DNA of 64,000 nt, taken from NCBI RefSeq assembly GCF_015694525.1, contig NZ_JADQDM010000002.1:372001-436000 (forward strand), read 5' to 3'. The DNA comes from Hymenobacter ruricola (GTDB lineage Bacteria; Bacteroidota; Bacteroidia; Cytophagales; Hymenobacteraceae). The notes under the pieces were generated by a model, which worked only from the letters and a program-made list of their open reading frames with translations, did not search any database and was not told where the DNA came from. Position 1 is the first letter of the stretch. Every line of letters starts with the position of its first letter. This document shows, in pieces, positions 42,124 to 50,075 of the stretch. A program made the translations under genes and the position numbers.

Positions 42124-42513
42124 ATGCCTGTTCGATTGCGCTTTACGGGGTTGCTCCTGCTGGCCAGCTTCCGGCTGCTGGCCCAGGACGGGGCCGCGGT
42201 GCGCCCCGTGCGCGACTCGGCCTATGCCGTGCACAACCTGTTTCGGGAGCGGCGCGGCAAAGGGTTTTCGACCACGGGCTACGGCATGGCGGGCCTGACG
42301 GGCACCGGGTTTGAAATCGCCCAGGGGCAAACCGGCGCGTCGGTGGTGCTGGGCCTCATCAGCCTGGTGCCCACGGCGCTGGGCGCGCGGCAATACTGGC
42401 GGTACAGCGCCAGCCGCGAAAACGCCGTGGTGCGGCTGTACGAGCAGGGCTGGCCCCTGCCGCCGGAGGTGCGCCGCCGGCTGCGCGCCAAGCATTTCAA
42501 GGCCCTGCCCTAA
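42124..42513 (+). CDS. Small secreted protein, paralogue of the gene at 44167
   Basis: The 129-residue protein has a signal peptide (LLLLASFRLLAQ). The mature part shares with the 44167 product the motifs AVHNLFRERRGKG, a Gly/Thr-rich hydrophobic middle, YSASRENAVVRLYEQGW and LPPEVRRRLRAKHFKAL. The middle (GASVVLGLISLVPTALGA) may be a membrane helix. The family is unknown to me. The two copies lie 1.65 kb apart in the same orientation around a frameshifted gene and an AT-rich gene. Confidence 0.75.
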   Translation: MPVRLRFTGLLLLASFRLLAQDGAAVRPVRDSAYAVHNLFRERRGKGFSTTGYGMAGLTGTGFEIAQGQTGASVVLGLISLVPTALGARQYWRYSASRENAVVRLYEQGWPLPPEVRRRLRAKHFKALP

Positions 42514-42530
42514 CGCGGGCCAGCGCCCTC

Positions 42531-42719
42531 GGGGAAATTCCCCGGGCCTTCGGGGCCCGAAGCCGAACGCTCGGGGAATTTCCCCGAACCCCCGGGGCCC
42601 AATGCCGGGGACGCGGGAAATTTCCCCGACCCCTCGGGGCCCGGGGCCGAAGGGTCGGGGGAAGGCCGCGAGCCGGGAAGGAAATGCCCCGAGCCGTCGG
42701 CAGATTTCGCCGAATGGTC
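42531..42719. repeat. Tandem array of nine 21-bp units
   Basis: Nine consecutive 21-bp units fit the pattern GGGGnnnnnnCCCGnnCnnTC. They begin GGGGAAATTCCCCGGGCCTTC (42531), with alternating AT-core (GGGAAATTTCCC) and GC-core units. Because 21 is a multiple of 3, all frames stay open and give heptapeptide repeats in translation, but no start, signal or known product supports a gene. It fills most of the 296-bp gap before the next gene. Confidence 0.88.
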
Positions 42720-42809
42720 CGGGCCAAAAGCGGGGCGGGCCGCCGCGGAAATGCGGTGAAAATCAGTTACTATTACAGCATCTTTTTCATCCATCACCCC
42801 CTGCTCGTA

Positions 42810-43421
42810 TGCCCGACTACATTCCCGCCGCCCTGCCCAAGTTCACCGATTGGGTGGGCCTGCAAACCCGCAAACGCCCCGACTACGCCGCGGCCCTCGG
42901 CCTGAGCCCGGCCGAGGTGACGGCCCGCGCCGCCGCCGACGCCGCCGTGCTGCAAGCCACCACCGACGCGGCCGACGCCCTGGCCACCTCCGCCGCCAAG
43001 GTGGCGGCCCGCGACCAGGCCATTCGGGCCTACCAAGCGCAGGCCCGCGCCGACATTGCCCGCGCCAAAACGGCCCCCGGCTACTCCGAGGCCATCGGCA
43101 AGGACTGCGAGTGGCTCACCACGACGGAGGCCGTCGACCCGGCCACCCTGCAGCCCAGCCTCGAAATCAGCCCTTCGGCCGAGGGCCTGGTGCTGAAATG
43201 GAGCAAAAACGGCCAGGACGGCGTGAACGTGTACCGCCGCCCCGCCGGCACCCAGGACTGGGGACTGGGGCCGCAACCTGGCCTTCGACTCCCGCTCGCC
43301 CTACATCGACACCGAAACCGGCCTCAGCGGCCCCTTCGAATACTACGTGCAACTCATGAAGGACGACCGCCCCGTGGGCCAGCCCTCGGACATCGTGACG
43401 GGGATGCACGGCGGGTGGTAG
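42810..43421 (+). pseudogene. Hypothetical protein frameshifted by a 7-bp tandem duplication
   Basis: The frame from ATG 42810 reads PDYIPAALPKFTDWVGLQTR, then a long Ala-rich helical region, a fibronectin-III-like strand region (LEISPSAEGLVLKWSKNGQDGVNVYRRPAGTQDW) and then turns to nonsense (GLGPQPGLRLPL...). At 43257-43270 the heptamer GGACTGG occurs twice in tandem. Removing one copy restores a sensible end, DWGRNLAFDSRSPYIDTETG...YYVQLMKDDRPVGQ..., with stop at 43421. As sequenced the frame runs on to 43444. It is a pseudogene or switchable by slippage. Confidence 0.75.
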
Positions 43422-43458
43422 AGGAATCAGGAATAAAACTGTAAATTGGCTCCAAATC

Positions 43459-43977
43459 GTGCAGTTAGAAAAAGAGGTCGTTTCGGGAATCATTCAAGGC
43501 GTTTTCACACTTGTCGCAGCCATAATCACTACTGTAGCTGGCATTGCGGCAGCATACTATTTAACTTTTAAGAACGATAGTGAACGCCACCGTTTAGAAA
43601 AAGCACAAGCATTTCGAGAACTCTTCAACAATTTCAACGAACGGTTTGACAAACTCAACAAAAGGCTCAATAAAGTAGTGGAAATATCTGCACGCTACGA
43701 CAAAACATCAGCAGCAGAAGCTTTTAATAGCTTAAGTCGCAAGCAAAAGGCAGCTGTCCAAGACTATCTGAACTTGTGCACTGAGGAATATTACTGGAGT
43801 CGCAAGGAAGGTAACATCATCGATTCAATTGTTTGGGAAGCCTGGGAAGCTGGAATAAAAGACTACCTAAATGCAGTTGCTATATGGTATTATTTCAAAG
43901 ACCAGCGAGAGCATTCCATTTCTTCATACTACGGTTTTTTCAGTGTCAACTGGGTTATTGAAAAACTTAATTCTTAG
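43459..43977 (+). CDS. Hypothetical membrane-anchored protein, AT-rich
   Basis: The 172-residue protein starts with GTG at 43459. It has one membrane helix (about 10-32, IIQGVFTLVAAIITTVAGIAA), then a charged coiled-coil-like region (NERFDKLNKRLNKVVE) and a Tyr/Trp-rich helical end. Its base composition is far more AT-rich than the surroundings, a sign of horizontal transfer. The overall layout (membrane helix plus DUF4760-like helical part) is common in orphan genes of accessory regions. No function is assigned. Confidence 0.7.
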   Translation: MQLEKEVVSGIIQGVFTLVAAIITTVAGIAAAYYLTFKNDSERHRLEKAQAFRELFNNFNERFDKLNKRLNKVVEISARYDKTSAAEAFNSLSRKQKAAVQDYLNLCTEEYYWSRKEGNIIDSIVWEAWEAGIKDYLNAVAIWYYFKDQREHSISSYYGFFSVNWVIEKLNS

Positions 43978-43983
43978 AGAACC

Positions 43984-44020
43984 AACCGCCCTCCCGCTGC
44001 CCCGTGCGGCGGGGGCGGTT
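43984..44020 (+). terminator. GC-rich hairpin after the AT-rich gene
   Basis: AACCGCCCTCCCGC pairs with GCGGCGGGGGCGGTT with one bulge. It has a weak T-rich tail (TTTGCTTC). Confidence 0.7.
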
Positions 44021-44166
44021 TGCTTCTCAGATTGCCACTGTTCCTGCCGTCGTCTTACTCTTCCCTCTGTGCCCAGGCCATGTCTTGGGTATCTTACCCG
44101 ACCGATGCAACTGAAAAGCCTTGCATCAGGCTCTTTCAGGCAGAGAAAATCCTTGCTTGTGCCTGT

Positions 44167-44574
44167 ATGAAAAAGCATTTGCTGTTTTGCTTGTTTGCGG
44201 GCCTGGCCCTGCCCGGTTTTGGCCAGGGCCGCGACACGGTTTTCGCTGTGCACAAGCTATTCCGCGAGAAACGGGGCAGCGGCGAAAGCTGGACGGCCAC
44301 CGGACTCACCGCTACTGCGGGCACGGCCAGCGGCAATCCGCTCTACGCCTCACCGAAGCCGAATGGCGGCGACGTGGCAGCGGCGGCCGTGGCGGGCGGG
44401 GTGCCCCTGGCCGTGGGCCTGCTACAGATGGGCCGCTACAGTGAGGCCCGCGAAGCGGAAGCACTCAAACTATACGCCGAGGGCTGGGGGTTGCCGCCGG
44501 ACATCCGCAGCAAGCTGAAACGGCGCCATTTCAAAGTAAAAGCGACCGACGTCCGGCACCAAAGCCGGCCGTAG
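44167..44574 (+). CDS. Small secreted protein, paralogue of the gene at 42124
   Basis: The 135-residue protein has a signal peptide (HLLFCLFAGLALPGFG). Shared motifs with the 42124 product are AVHKLFREKRGSG, TGLTATAGTASG, a hydrophobic AAAAVAGGVPLAVGLLQ and YSEAREAEALKLYAEGWGLPPDIRSKLKRRHFKV. Local duplication followed by divergence is likely. ATG 44167 gives the signal peptide at the N-terminus. Function is unknown. Confidence 0.72.
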   Translation: MKKHLLFCLFAGLALPGFGQGRDTVFAVHKLFREKRGSGESWTATGLTATAGTASGNPLYASPKPNGGDVAAAAVAGGVPLAVGLLQMGRYSEAREAEALKLYAEGWGLPPDIRSKLKRRHFKVKATDVRHQSRP

Positions 44575-44619
44575 CGGCTGGTCAGCAGCGGCCGGCCCAG
44601 TGTCTCATTGCCTTCCCAA

Positions 44620-44650
44620 ACGCCCCCGACGCACGATGCGTCGGGGGCGT
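44620..44650 (+). terminator. Hairpin upstream of the E2 gene
   Basis: ACGCCCCCGACGCA (44620-44633) and TGCGTCGGGGGCGT (44637-44650) are perfect 14-bp complements with a 3-base loop. TACCTTTG (44664-44671) just downstream matches a -7 element for the next gene. Confidence 0.8.
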
Positions 44651-44722
44651 TCAGCTTTTGGGCTACCTTTGTCCCACCTAACTCCCACCCCACCCTAATT
44701 CCCAAAATACCCCTCCTTACCT

Positions 44723-46156
44723 ATGGCACGAGTGGAAATGACGATGCCCAAGATGGGCGAAAGCATCATGGAAGGCACCGTCCTGAAATGGCTCAAGCAA
44801 GTCGGCGACACGATTGAGCAGGACGAATCCGTATTGGAAGTAGCCACCGACAAGGTGGACACCGAAGTGCCGGCCATTTACGCGGGCGTGTTGCAGGAAA
44901 TCCTGGTGCAGGAAGGCCAGGTAGTGGCCGTGGGCGCGCCCATCGCCGTGATGGAAACCGATGCGGCCGCAGCCGGTGCCAGTGCTCCTGCGGCGGCCCC
45001 CGCCGCGGCCGCGCCGTCCAGCAACGGCCAGAATGGCGTGCGCTCCGATGCCGGCGTGGCCGAAGTGCCCTACCTGCCCGAAGCCAGCGCCCCGCAAGCC
45101 GCCCAAACGGCCGCTTTGAACGGCGCCGTGCACCAGCCCGGCCGCTTCCTCTCGCCCTTGGTGCTGAGCATCGCCAGGGAGGAAGGCGTGAGCATGACCG
45201 ACCTCGAATACCTGCCCGGCACCGGCAAGGAAGGCCGCGTGACCAAAAAAGACATCCTCGACTACGTGGCCAACGGCAAGCCGGCCCTGATGGGCGGCGC
45301 GGCGACGGCGGCTGCCCCGGCTGCTCAGGCACCGGCCGCCCAGCCGCAAGCTGCCGCGCCGCAGACCGCACCGGCTACCGAAAGCCAAGCCCCCAAGTCC
45401 CCAAGTCCGCAAGTCCCTGCCAACAAGCCCGCGCCCAGCGTGAGCGGCGGCCAGGAACTGATTGAGATGGACCGCATGCGCAAGATGATTGCCCAGCGCA
45501 TGGTGGACTCGAAGCGCATTTCGCCCCACGTCACCAGCTTCGTGGAAGCCGACGTGACCGACATCGTGAACTGGCGCAACAAGCACAAGGACGCCTACAA
45601 GAAGCGCGAAGGCGAAAACCTCACCTTTACGCCCATCTTCGTGCAGGCCGTGGCCCGCGCCATTCAGGATTTCCCGATGATTAACGTCTCCATCGACGGC
45701 GACTACATCATCAAGAAGCGCGACATCAACATCGGCGTGGCAGTGGCCCTGCCCAGCGGCAACCTCATTGTGCCCGTCATTCACAATGCTGACCAGCTGA
45801 ACCTGAACGGCCTGACCAAGAAGGTAAACGACCTGGCCAACCGCGCCCGCATCAACAAGCTGAAGCCCGAGGACCTCGAAGGCGGCACCTACACGCTGAG
45901 CAACGTGGGCTCGTTCGGCAACGTGATGGGCACGCCCATCATCATGCAGCCGCAGGTGGCCATCATGGCCGTGGGCGCCATCAAGAAAAAGCCGGCCGTG
46001 ATTGAAACGCCGCAGGGCGACCTCATTGGCGTGCGCCACTTCATGTTCTTGAGCCACAGCTACGACCACCGCGTGGTGGACGGTTCGCTGGGCGGCATGT
46101 TCGTGCGCAAAGTGGCCGATTACCTGGAGCAGTTCGACCCGAATACGACGATTTAG
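44723..46156 (+). CDS. Dihydrolipoamide acyltransferase (E2) of a 2-oxoacid dehydrogenase complex
   Basis: The 477-residue E2 has an N-terminal lipoyl domain (Lys44 in VATDKVDTEVPA), an Ala-rich linker, a peripheral-subunit-binding domain (about 130-170, RFLSPLVLSIAREEGVSM), a second linker and a C-terminal catalytic domain ending SYDHRVVDGSLGG with the HxxxD acyltransferase motif. It could serve a pyruvate, 2-oxoglutarate or branched-chain complex; the E1 and E3 genes are not in this window. The context gives no further help. Confidence 0.9.
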   Translation: MARVEMTMPKMGESIMEGTVLKWLKQVGDTIEQDESVLEVATDKVDTEVPAIYAGVLQEILVQEGQVVAVGAPIAVMETDAAAAGASAPAAAPAAAAPSSNGQNGVRSDAGVAEVPYLPEASAPQAAQTAALNGAVHQPGRFLSPLVLSIAREEGVSMTDLEYLPGTGKEGRVTKKDILDYVANGKPALMGGAATAAAPAAQAPAAQPQAAAPQTAPATESQAPKSPSPQVPANKPAPSVSGGQELIEMDRMRKMIAQRMVDSKRISPHVTSFVEADVTDIVNWRNKHKDAYKKREGENLTFTPIFVQAVARAIQDFPMINVSIDGDYIIKKRDINIGVAVALPSGNLIVPVIHNADQLNLNGLTKKVNDLANRARINKLKPEDLEGGTYTLSNVGSFGNVMGTPIIMQPQVAIMAVGAIKKKPAVIETPQGDLIGVRHFMFLSHSYDHRVVDGSLGGMFVRKVADYLEQFDPNTTI

Positions 46157-46181
46157 CGTGTTTTTATAGCGCATTGTAGGT

Positions 46182-46275
46182 ACGTCATGCCGAGCGTCAG
46201 CGAAGCCGCTTTATCGCAGCAGTAACTCTGATTAGTTGCGCGGTAAAGCGGCTTCGCTGACGCCCGGCATGACGT
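46182..46275. repeat. Long palindromic intergenic repeat, GTCATnCnGAGC family
   Basis: Arms ACGTCATGCCGAGCGTCAGC... (from 46182) and the complement (to 46275) match over about 36 bp with single mismatches. The loop contains AGTAACTCTGATTAGTT. It lies 25 bp after the E2 stop. Confidence 0.87.
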
Positions 46276-46296
46276 TCTTTTTCTTTTCTTCTACTT

Positions 46297-46494
46297 ATGA
46301 AAAACATCCTGACCATCGCAGCACTCGTGATAGCGCTCGGGCTCATTGGCTACCTTTACCAGCAACTCAGCGCGACCCAAGAAGCTTTGAAGCAGTCGGA
46401 ACAACGCTTCGCTGATTGCCAGAAGGTGACGTTTCAATTGCAAAACCAACTGGCGCCGCTGCAGAAAAAACAGCCGGGCGGCATCCCGCAGTAA
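46297..46494 (+). CDS. Small membrane-anchored coiled-coil protein
   Basis: The 65-residue protein has an N-terminal membrane helix (TIAALVIALGLIGYLY) and a short coiled coil (QQLSATQEALKQSEQRFADCQKVT). No family is recognised. It starts with ATG at 46297, shortly after the palindromic repeat. Single-pass topology with a periplasmic coiled coil is probable. Confidence 0.6.
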   Translation: MKNILTIAALVIALGLIGYLYQQLSATQEALKQSEQRFADCQKVTFQLQNQLAPLQKKQPGGIPQ

Positions 46495-46519
46495 TTATAG
46501 CCAGTCCTCATTTGCTGAC

Positions 46520-46942
46520 TTAATTCAAACGCAGCCACCATTTTAAAGTCTGCAACTTGTCTTTTTCCATTTCAGTCAACTCCAGTTCGGCAAATGCCAC
46601 TTTCAGTTCGTTAATGCCATAGTTGTTCCTCAACCAAAAAGGGAATTGCTCAACACTTTTATCCCAACCTTTTAAGACCCGTTGCAGCACTTCCTTCAAG
46701 TCTTTTTGTGATTTTGGCTGGACAATTTCTAAAACTCGGCCAGCAAGTTCTTGCTGCGAGAAAGTATCTGCATTACTTCTTCGCTCCAAAATCCGAATTA
46801 CGCCTTCCACAATTATTTCGGGGTTTGCCTTCTGCAGAACACGGGTTAGCTGCCCGATTCTAAGGCCCTGATGTTGTCCATATTTATTGACAGAATTTAA
46901 AATTTCGTTTTCTACATCCTCTGCGGTTCTTGGAAACTTCAT
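46520..46942 (-). CDS. Hypothetical protein, AT-rich
   Basis: The 140-residue soluble, helical protein (LNSVNKYGQHQGLRIGQLTRVLQKA, VIRILERRSN) is Lys/Glu rich. It has no signal or membrane helix and I do not recognise a family. Base composition is clearly more AT-rich than valS next to it, suggesting acquisition. It sits between the small coiled-coil gene and the valS terminator in an otherwise core region. Confidence 0.68.
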   Translation of the reverse strand: MKFPRTAEDVENEILNSVNKYGQHQGLRIGQLTRVLQKANPEIIVEGVIRILERRSNADTFSQQELAGRVLEIVQPKSQKDLKEVLQRVLKGWDKSVEQFPFWLRNNYGINELKVAFAELELTEMEKDKLQTLKWWLRLN

Positions 46943-47002
46943 GGTAATGGCAACTGCTCATGTGTCATAACAAATGTCGCTAGTTTAATTTCAGCCGTTT
47001 CT

Positions 47003-47051
47003 GAGAAACAAAAAGCCGCTCCTAAGCATCAGGAGCGGCTTTTTGTTTCTC
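47003..47051. terminator. Strong terminator after valS
   Basis: A perfect 21-bp inverted repeat (GAGAAACAAAAAGCCGCTCC... and its complement) encloses a 7-base loop. The A- and T-rich outer parts let it end transcripts in both directions. Confidence 0.9.
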
Positions 47052-47072
47052 AAAGAGTCTAACAGCTAAACA

Positions 47073-49703
47073 CTACAGGCTTTTCAGCGCCTGTTCCAGG
47101 GCCGTAATTTTGGTTTCGGCGTCGGCCAGCTTTTGGCGCTCCTTTTCCAGCACCTCGGGCTTGGCATTCTGGGCAAACTTTTCATTGCCCAGCTTCTTCT
47201 GCACCGACTCGCGGAAGCCCCGGGCGTATTCCAGTTCCTTTTCGAGGCGGGTGCGCTCGGCGGCCATATCAATGTGGCCTTCGAGCGGGATGAAAAATTC
47301 GCTGCCGCCCAGCACAAAGCTCACCGAGGCGGCCGGGCCGGCGTCGGCCAGGGTCACTTCCGAAATGCTGCCCAGCTTGCGAATGATGCCGTCGTAATCG
47401 GTCAGCAACTGTGGTTCGTCGGTTTTGGCCACCAGCGCCAGCGGCTTGTTGGGGCCGATGTTTTTCTGGTTGCGCACCGAGCGGATGCCGGCCACGATGG
47501 CCAGGGCCTTGTCCATGTTGGCCAGGGTTTCGGCGCTATCGGCGGGCACGGCGGCGCGGGGCCAGGCGGCCACGGTCACGTAGTCGCGGGGGCCGCGCTC
47601 GGCCAGCTCGTGCCACAGCTCTTCGGTGATAAAGGGCATGAAGGGGTGCAGCAGCTTGAGCAGGGTTTCGAGGTAGGCCGTGGTGTGGCGCAGCGTTTCG
47701 GCGTCGATGGGCTGCTGGTAGGCCGGCTTCACCATTTCCAGGTATTGCGAGCAGAAATCGTCCCACACCAGCTTGTACACCGTCATCAGCGCGTCGCTCA
47801 TGCGGAACTTCTCGAAATGGTCGTCGAGCTCTACAATGGCCGCTTGCAGCTTGGCGTTGAACCAGGCCACGGCCTTTTCGTTGGCGAAGGGCAACGTGGC
47901 GTCCGATTCCCAGCCCTTCACGAGGCGGAAGGCGTTCCAAAGCTTGTTGGAAAAGTTGCGGCCCTGCTCCACCAGCTTGACGTCGAACAGCAAGTCATTG
48001 CCGGCCGGGGCCGAGAACAGCATGCCGGTGCGCACGCCGTCGGCGCCGTACTGGGCGATGAGTTCCAGCGGGTCGGGCGAGTTGCCGAGCTGCTTGCTCA
48101 TCTTGCGACCCTGCGCGTCGCGCACGATGCCGGTGAGGTACACGTTCCTGAACGGCACTTCCTGGCGGTATTCCAGGCCGGCCATAATCATGCGGGCCAC
48201 CCAGAAAAACAGGATGTCCGGGCCCGTCACCAGGTCGTTGGTGGGGTAGAAATAGTTGATGTCGGCGTTGTCCGGGTCCTTGAAGCCGTCGAACACCGAA
48301 ATCGGCCACAGCCACGATGAAAACCAGGTGTCAAGCACGTCCTCGTCCTGGCGCAGGTCGCTCAGCTGCAAATCTGCATTACCACTTTGGGCGCGGGCTT
48401 GCACCAGCGCGTTTTCGGCGTTAAGGGCCACCACGAAAGTACCATCGGGCAGGTAGTAGGCCGGAATCTGCTGGCCCCACCAGAGCTGGCGCGAGATGCA
48501 CCAGTCGTGCACGTTCTCCATCCAGGCCCGGTACATGTTCTTGAACTTGGGCGGGTGCAGCTTGACGGTGTCGTTTTCGACCACTTCCAGCGCGGGCTTG
48601 GCCAGGTGCTCCATTTTCAGGAACCACTGCAGGCTGAGCTTGGGCTCAATCACGGCCTTGGTGCGCTCCGAGGTCTGCACGATGCTGGCGTACTCCTCGA
48701 TTTTCTGGAGCAAGCCGGCTTCCTGCAAGTCCTTGGCAATCTGCTTGCGCGCGGCAAACCGGTCCTGCCCTACATAGAGCACGGCTTTCTCGTTCAGCGT
48801 GCCGTTATCAGCCAGAATGTCGATGACCGGCAGGTTGTGCTTCACGCCCAGCTCGTAGTCGTTCAGGTCGTGGGCGGGCGTCACCTTCAGCGCCCCCGTG
48901 CCGAAATCCATCGACACGTACTCGTCGAAAATCACCGGGATTTCGCGGTCCAGTAGCGGAATGCGTACTTTCTGGCCGGCCAGGTGCGCAAAGCGCGGGT
49001 CGTTCGGGTTCACGGCCACGGCCACGTCGGCCATGATGGTTTCGGGCCGCGACGTGGCCACGGTCAGAAACTGTCCTTCCTGCCCCACCACGGCGTAGTT
49101 GAGGTAGTACATTTTGGCCTGCACGTCCTTGGCAATCACCTCCTCGTCGGAGATGGCGGTGCGGCCTTCGGGGTCCCAGTTCACCATGCGCACGCCGCGG
49201 TAAATCAGGCCTTTATTGTACAGGTCCACGAATACGCGCAGCACGGCCTCGGTCAGGTCGGGCTCCATGGTGAAGCGCGTGCGGTCCCAGTCGCAGGAGG
49301 CGCCGAGCTGCTTGAGCTGCTCCAGAATGATGCCGCCGTACTTCTCCTTCCACTCGAAGGCGTGGGCTAAGAATTGCTCGCGGGTGAGGTCGGTTTTGTT
49401 GATGCCCTGCTCTTTGAGCAAGGCTACCACTTTGGCTTCGGTGGCGATGCTGGCGTGGTCGGTACCGGGCACCCAGCAGGCTTCCTTGCCTTGCATGCGG
49501 GCGCGGCGCACCAGCACGTCCTGAATGGTATTGTTCATCATGTGCCCCATGTGGAGCACGCCCGTCACGTTGGGCGGCGGGATGACCACGGTGTAGGGGA
49601 CCTTTTTGGGGTTCGGCGAAGCCTTGAAGAAGCCTTGCTCCTGCCAGCGTTGGTACCATTTGGCTTCAACGTCGGTGGGCGAATAAGTGGTGGCGAGCGA
49701 CAT
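47073..49703 (-). CDS. valS: Valyl-tRNA synthetase
   Basis: The 876-residue class I synthetase charges tRNA-Val. HMGH (residues 51-54, VTGVLHMGHMMNNT) and KMSKQ (about residue 532, GRKMSKQLGNSP) are the catalytic motifs. The editing domain (about 190-350) and the C-terminal coiled coil (ending LADAETKITALEQALKSL) are present. ATG 49703 is chosen; ATG/TTG codons further up lack conservation. The length is standard. Confidence 0.97.
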   Translation of the reverse strand: MSLATTYSPTDVEAKWYQRWQEQGFFKASPNPKKVPYTVVIPPPNVTGVLHMGHMMNNTIQDVLVRRARMQGKEACWVPGTDHASIATEAKVVALLKEQGINKTDLTREQFLAHAFEWKEKYGGIILEQLKQLGASCDWDRTRFTMEPDLTEAVLRVFVDLYNKGLIYRGVRMVNWDPEGRTAISDEEVIAKDVQAKMYYLNYAVVGQEGQFLTVATSRPETIMADVAVAVNPNDPRFAHLAGQKVRIPLLDREIPVIFDEYVSMDFGTGALKVTPAHDLNDYELGVKHNLPVIDILADNGTLNEKAVLYVGQDRFAARKQIAKDLQEAGLLQKIEEYASIVQTSERTKAVIEPKLSLQWFLKMEHLAKPALEVVENDTVKLHPPKFKNMYRAWMENVHDWCISRQLWWGQQIPAYYLPDGTFVVALNAENALVQARAQSGNADLQLSDLRQDEDVLDTWFSSWLWPISVFDGFKDPDNADINYFYPTNDLVTGPDILFFWVARMIMAGLEYRQEVPFRNVYLTGIVRDAQGRKMSKQLGNSPDPLELIAQYGADGVRTGMLFSAPAGNDLLFDVKLVEQGRNFSNKLWNAFRLVKGWESDATLPFANEKAVAWFNAKLQAAIVELDDHFEKFRMSDALMTVYKLVWDDFCSQYLEMVKPAYQQPIDAETLRHTTAYLETLLKLLHPFMPFITEELWHELAERGPRDYVTVAAWPRAAVPADSAETLANMDKALAIVAGIRSVRNQKNIGPNKPLALVAKTDEPQLLTDYDGIIRKLGSISEVTLADAGPAASVSFVLGGSEFFIPLEGHIDMAAERTRLEKELEYARGFRESVQKKLGNEKFAQNAKPEVLEKERQKLADAETKITALEQALKSL

Positions 49704-49740
49704 ATTGAAAGATGCAGTGAGCAGAAAGAGCAAAAATAGG

Positions 49741-49780
49741 CATTAGAACCGGGGCCGGGGCCGCGGCCCCGGTTCTAATG
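49741..49780. repeat. Perfect 16-bp inverted repeat in the valS/nitrilase intergenic region
   Basis: CATTAGAACCGGGGCC (49741-49756) and GGCCCCGGTTCTAATG (49765-49780) flank an 8-base loop. The gap between valS and the next gene is 372 bp. Besides this and the -7 element at 49981, I see no other feature in it. Confidence 0.8.
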
Positions 49781-49980
49781 ACTGCCGCTTCGGAAAGGCC
49801 CCACTCGCCACCGGGCTGGCGCCCTCCGCAATAAATCGTGGGGTCCGGCTCTTCGTTTTTCAATAACTTTCCCGCAGGAGCTTATCGCCTTGCCAGCAAG
49901 CCTGGAGCCAACTCAGCCTCAATTAATTACTAATTATCCGCTTTTAACTTTCTTTTAATCTCGGTCTTCCAATGGCTTTT

Positions 49981-49988
49981 TATCTTTG
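49981..49988 (+). promoter_or_regulatory. -7 element (TATCTTTG) upstream of the nitrilase gene
   Basis: TATCTTTG fits the Bacteroidota -7 consensus. It gives a leader of about 80 bases before the ATG at 50076. A clear -33 TTTG is missing. Confidence 0.5.
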
Positions 49989-50075
49989 CGCAGCGACATA
50001 AATGGAGCGTCGAAGTTTAATCCGGACTTTGTACCTTACTGATGTTTCCGTGTTTTTCTCGTAAGTTGACCCGTT

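Noticed and set aside
42531..42719. CRISPR array
   Set aside because: Units are directly adjacent 21-bp repeats without unique spacers, and no cas genes are present; the same holds for 56251.
42311..43444. Single long gene from the small secreted protein through the 21-bp array
   Set aside because: It would start inside another gene's frame and cross a non-coding repeat; ATG 42810 gives a natural start for the later part.
44717..46174. 485-codon antisense frame opposite the E2 gene
   Set aside because: Shadow with no domain; the sense frame has lipoyl and HxxxD motifs.
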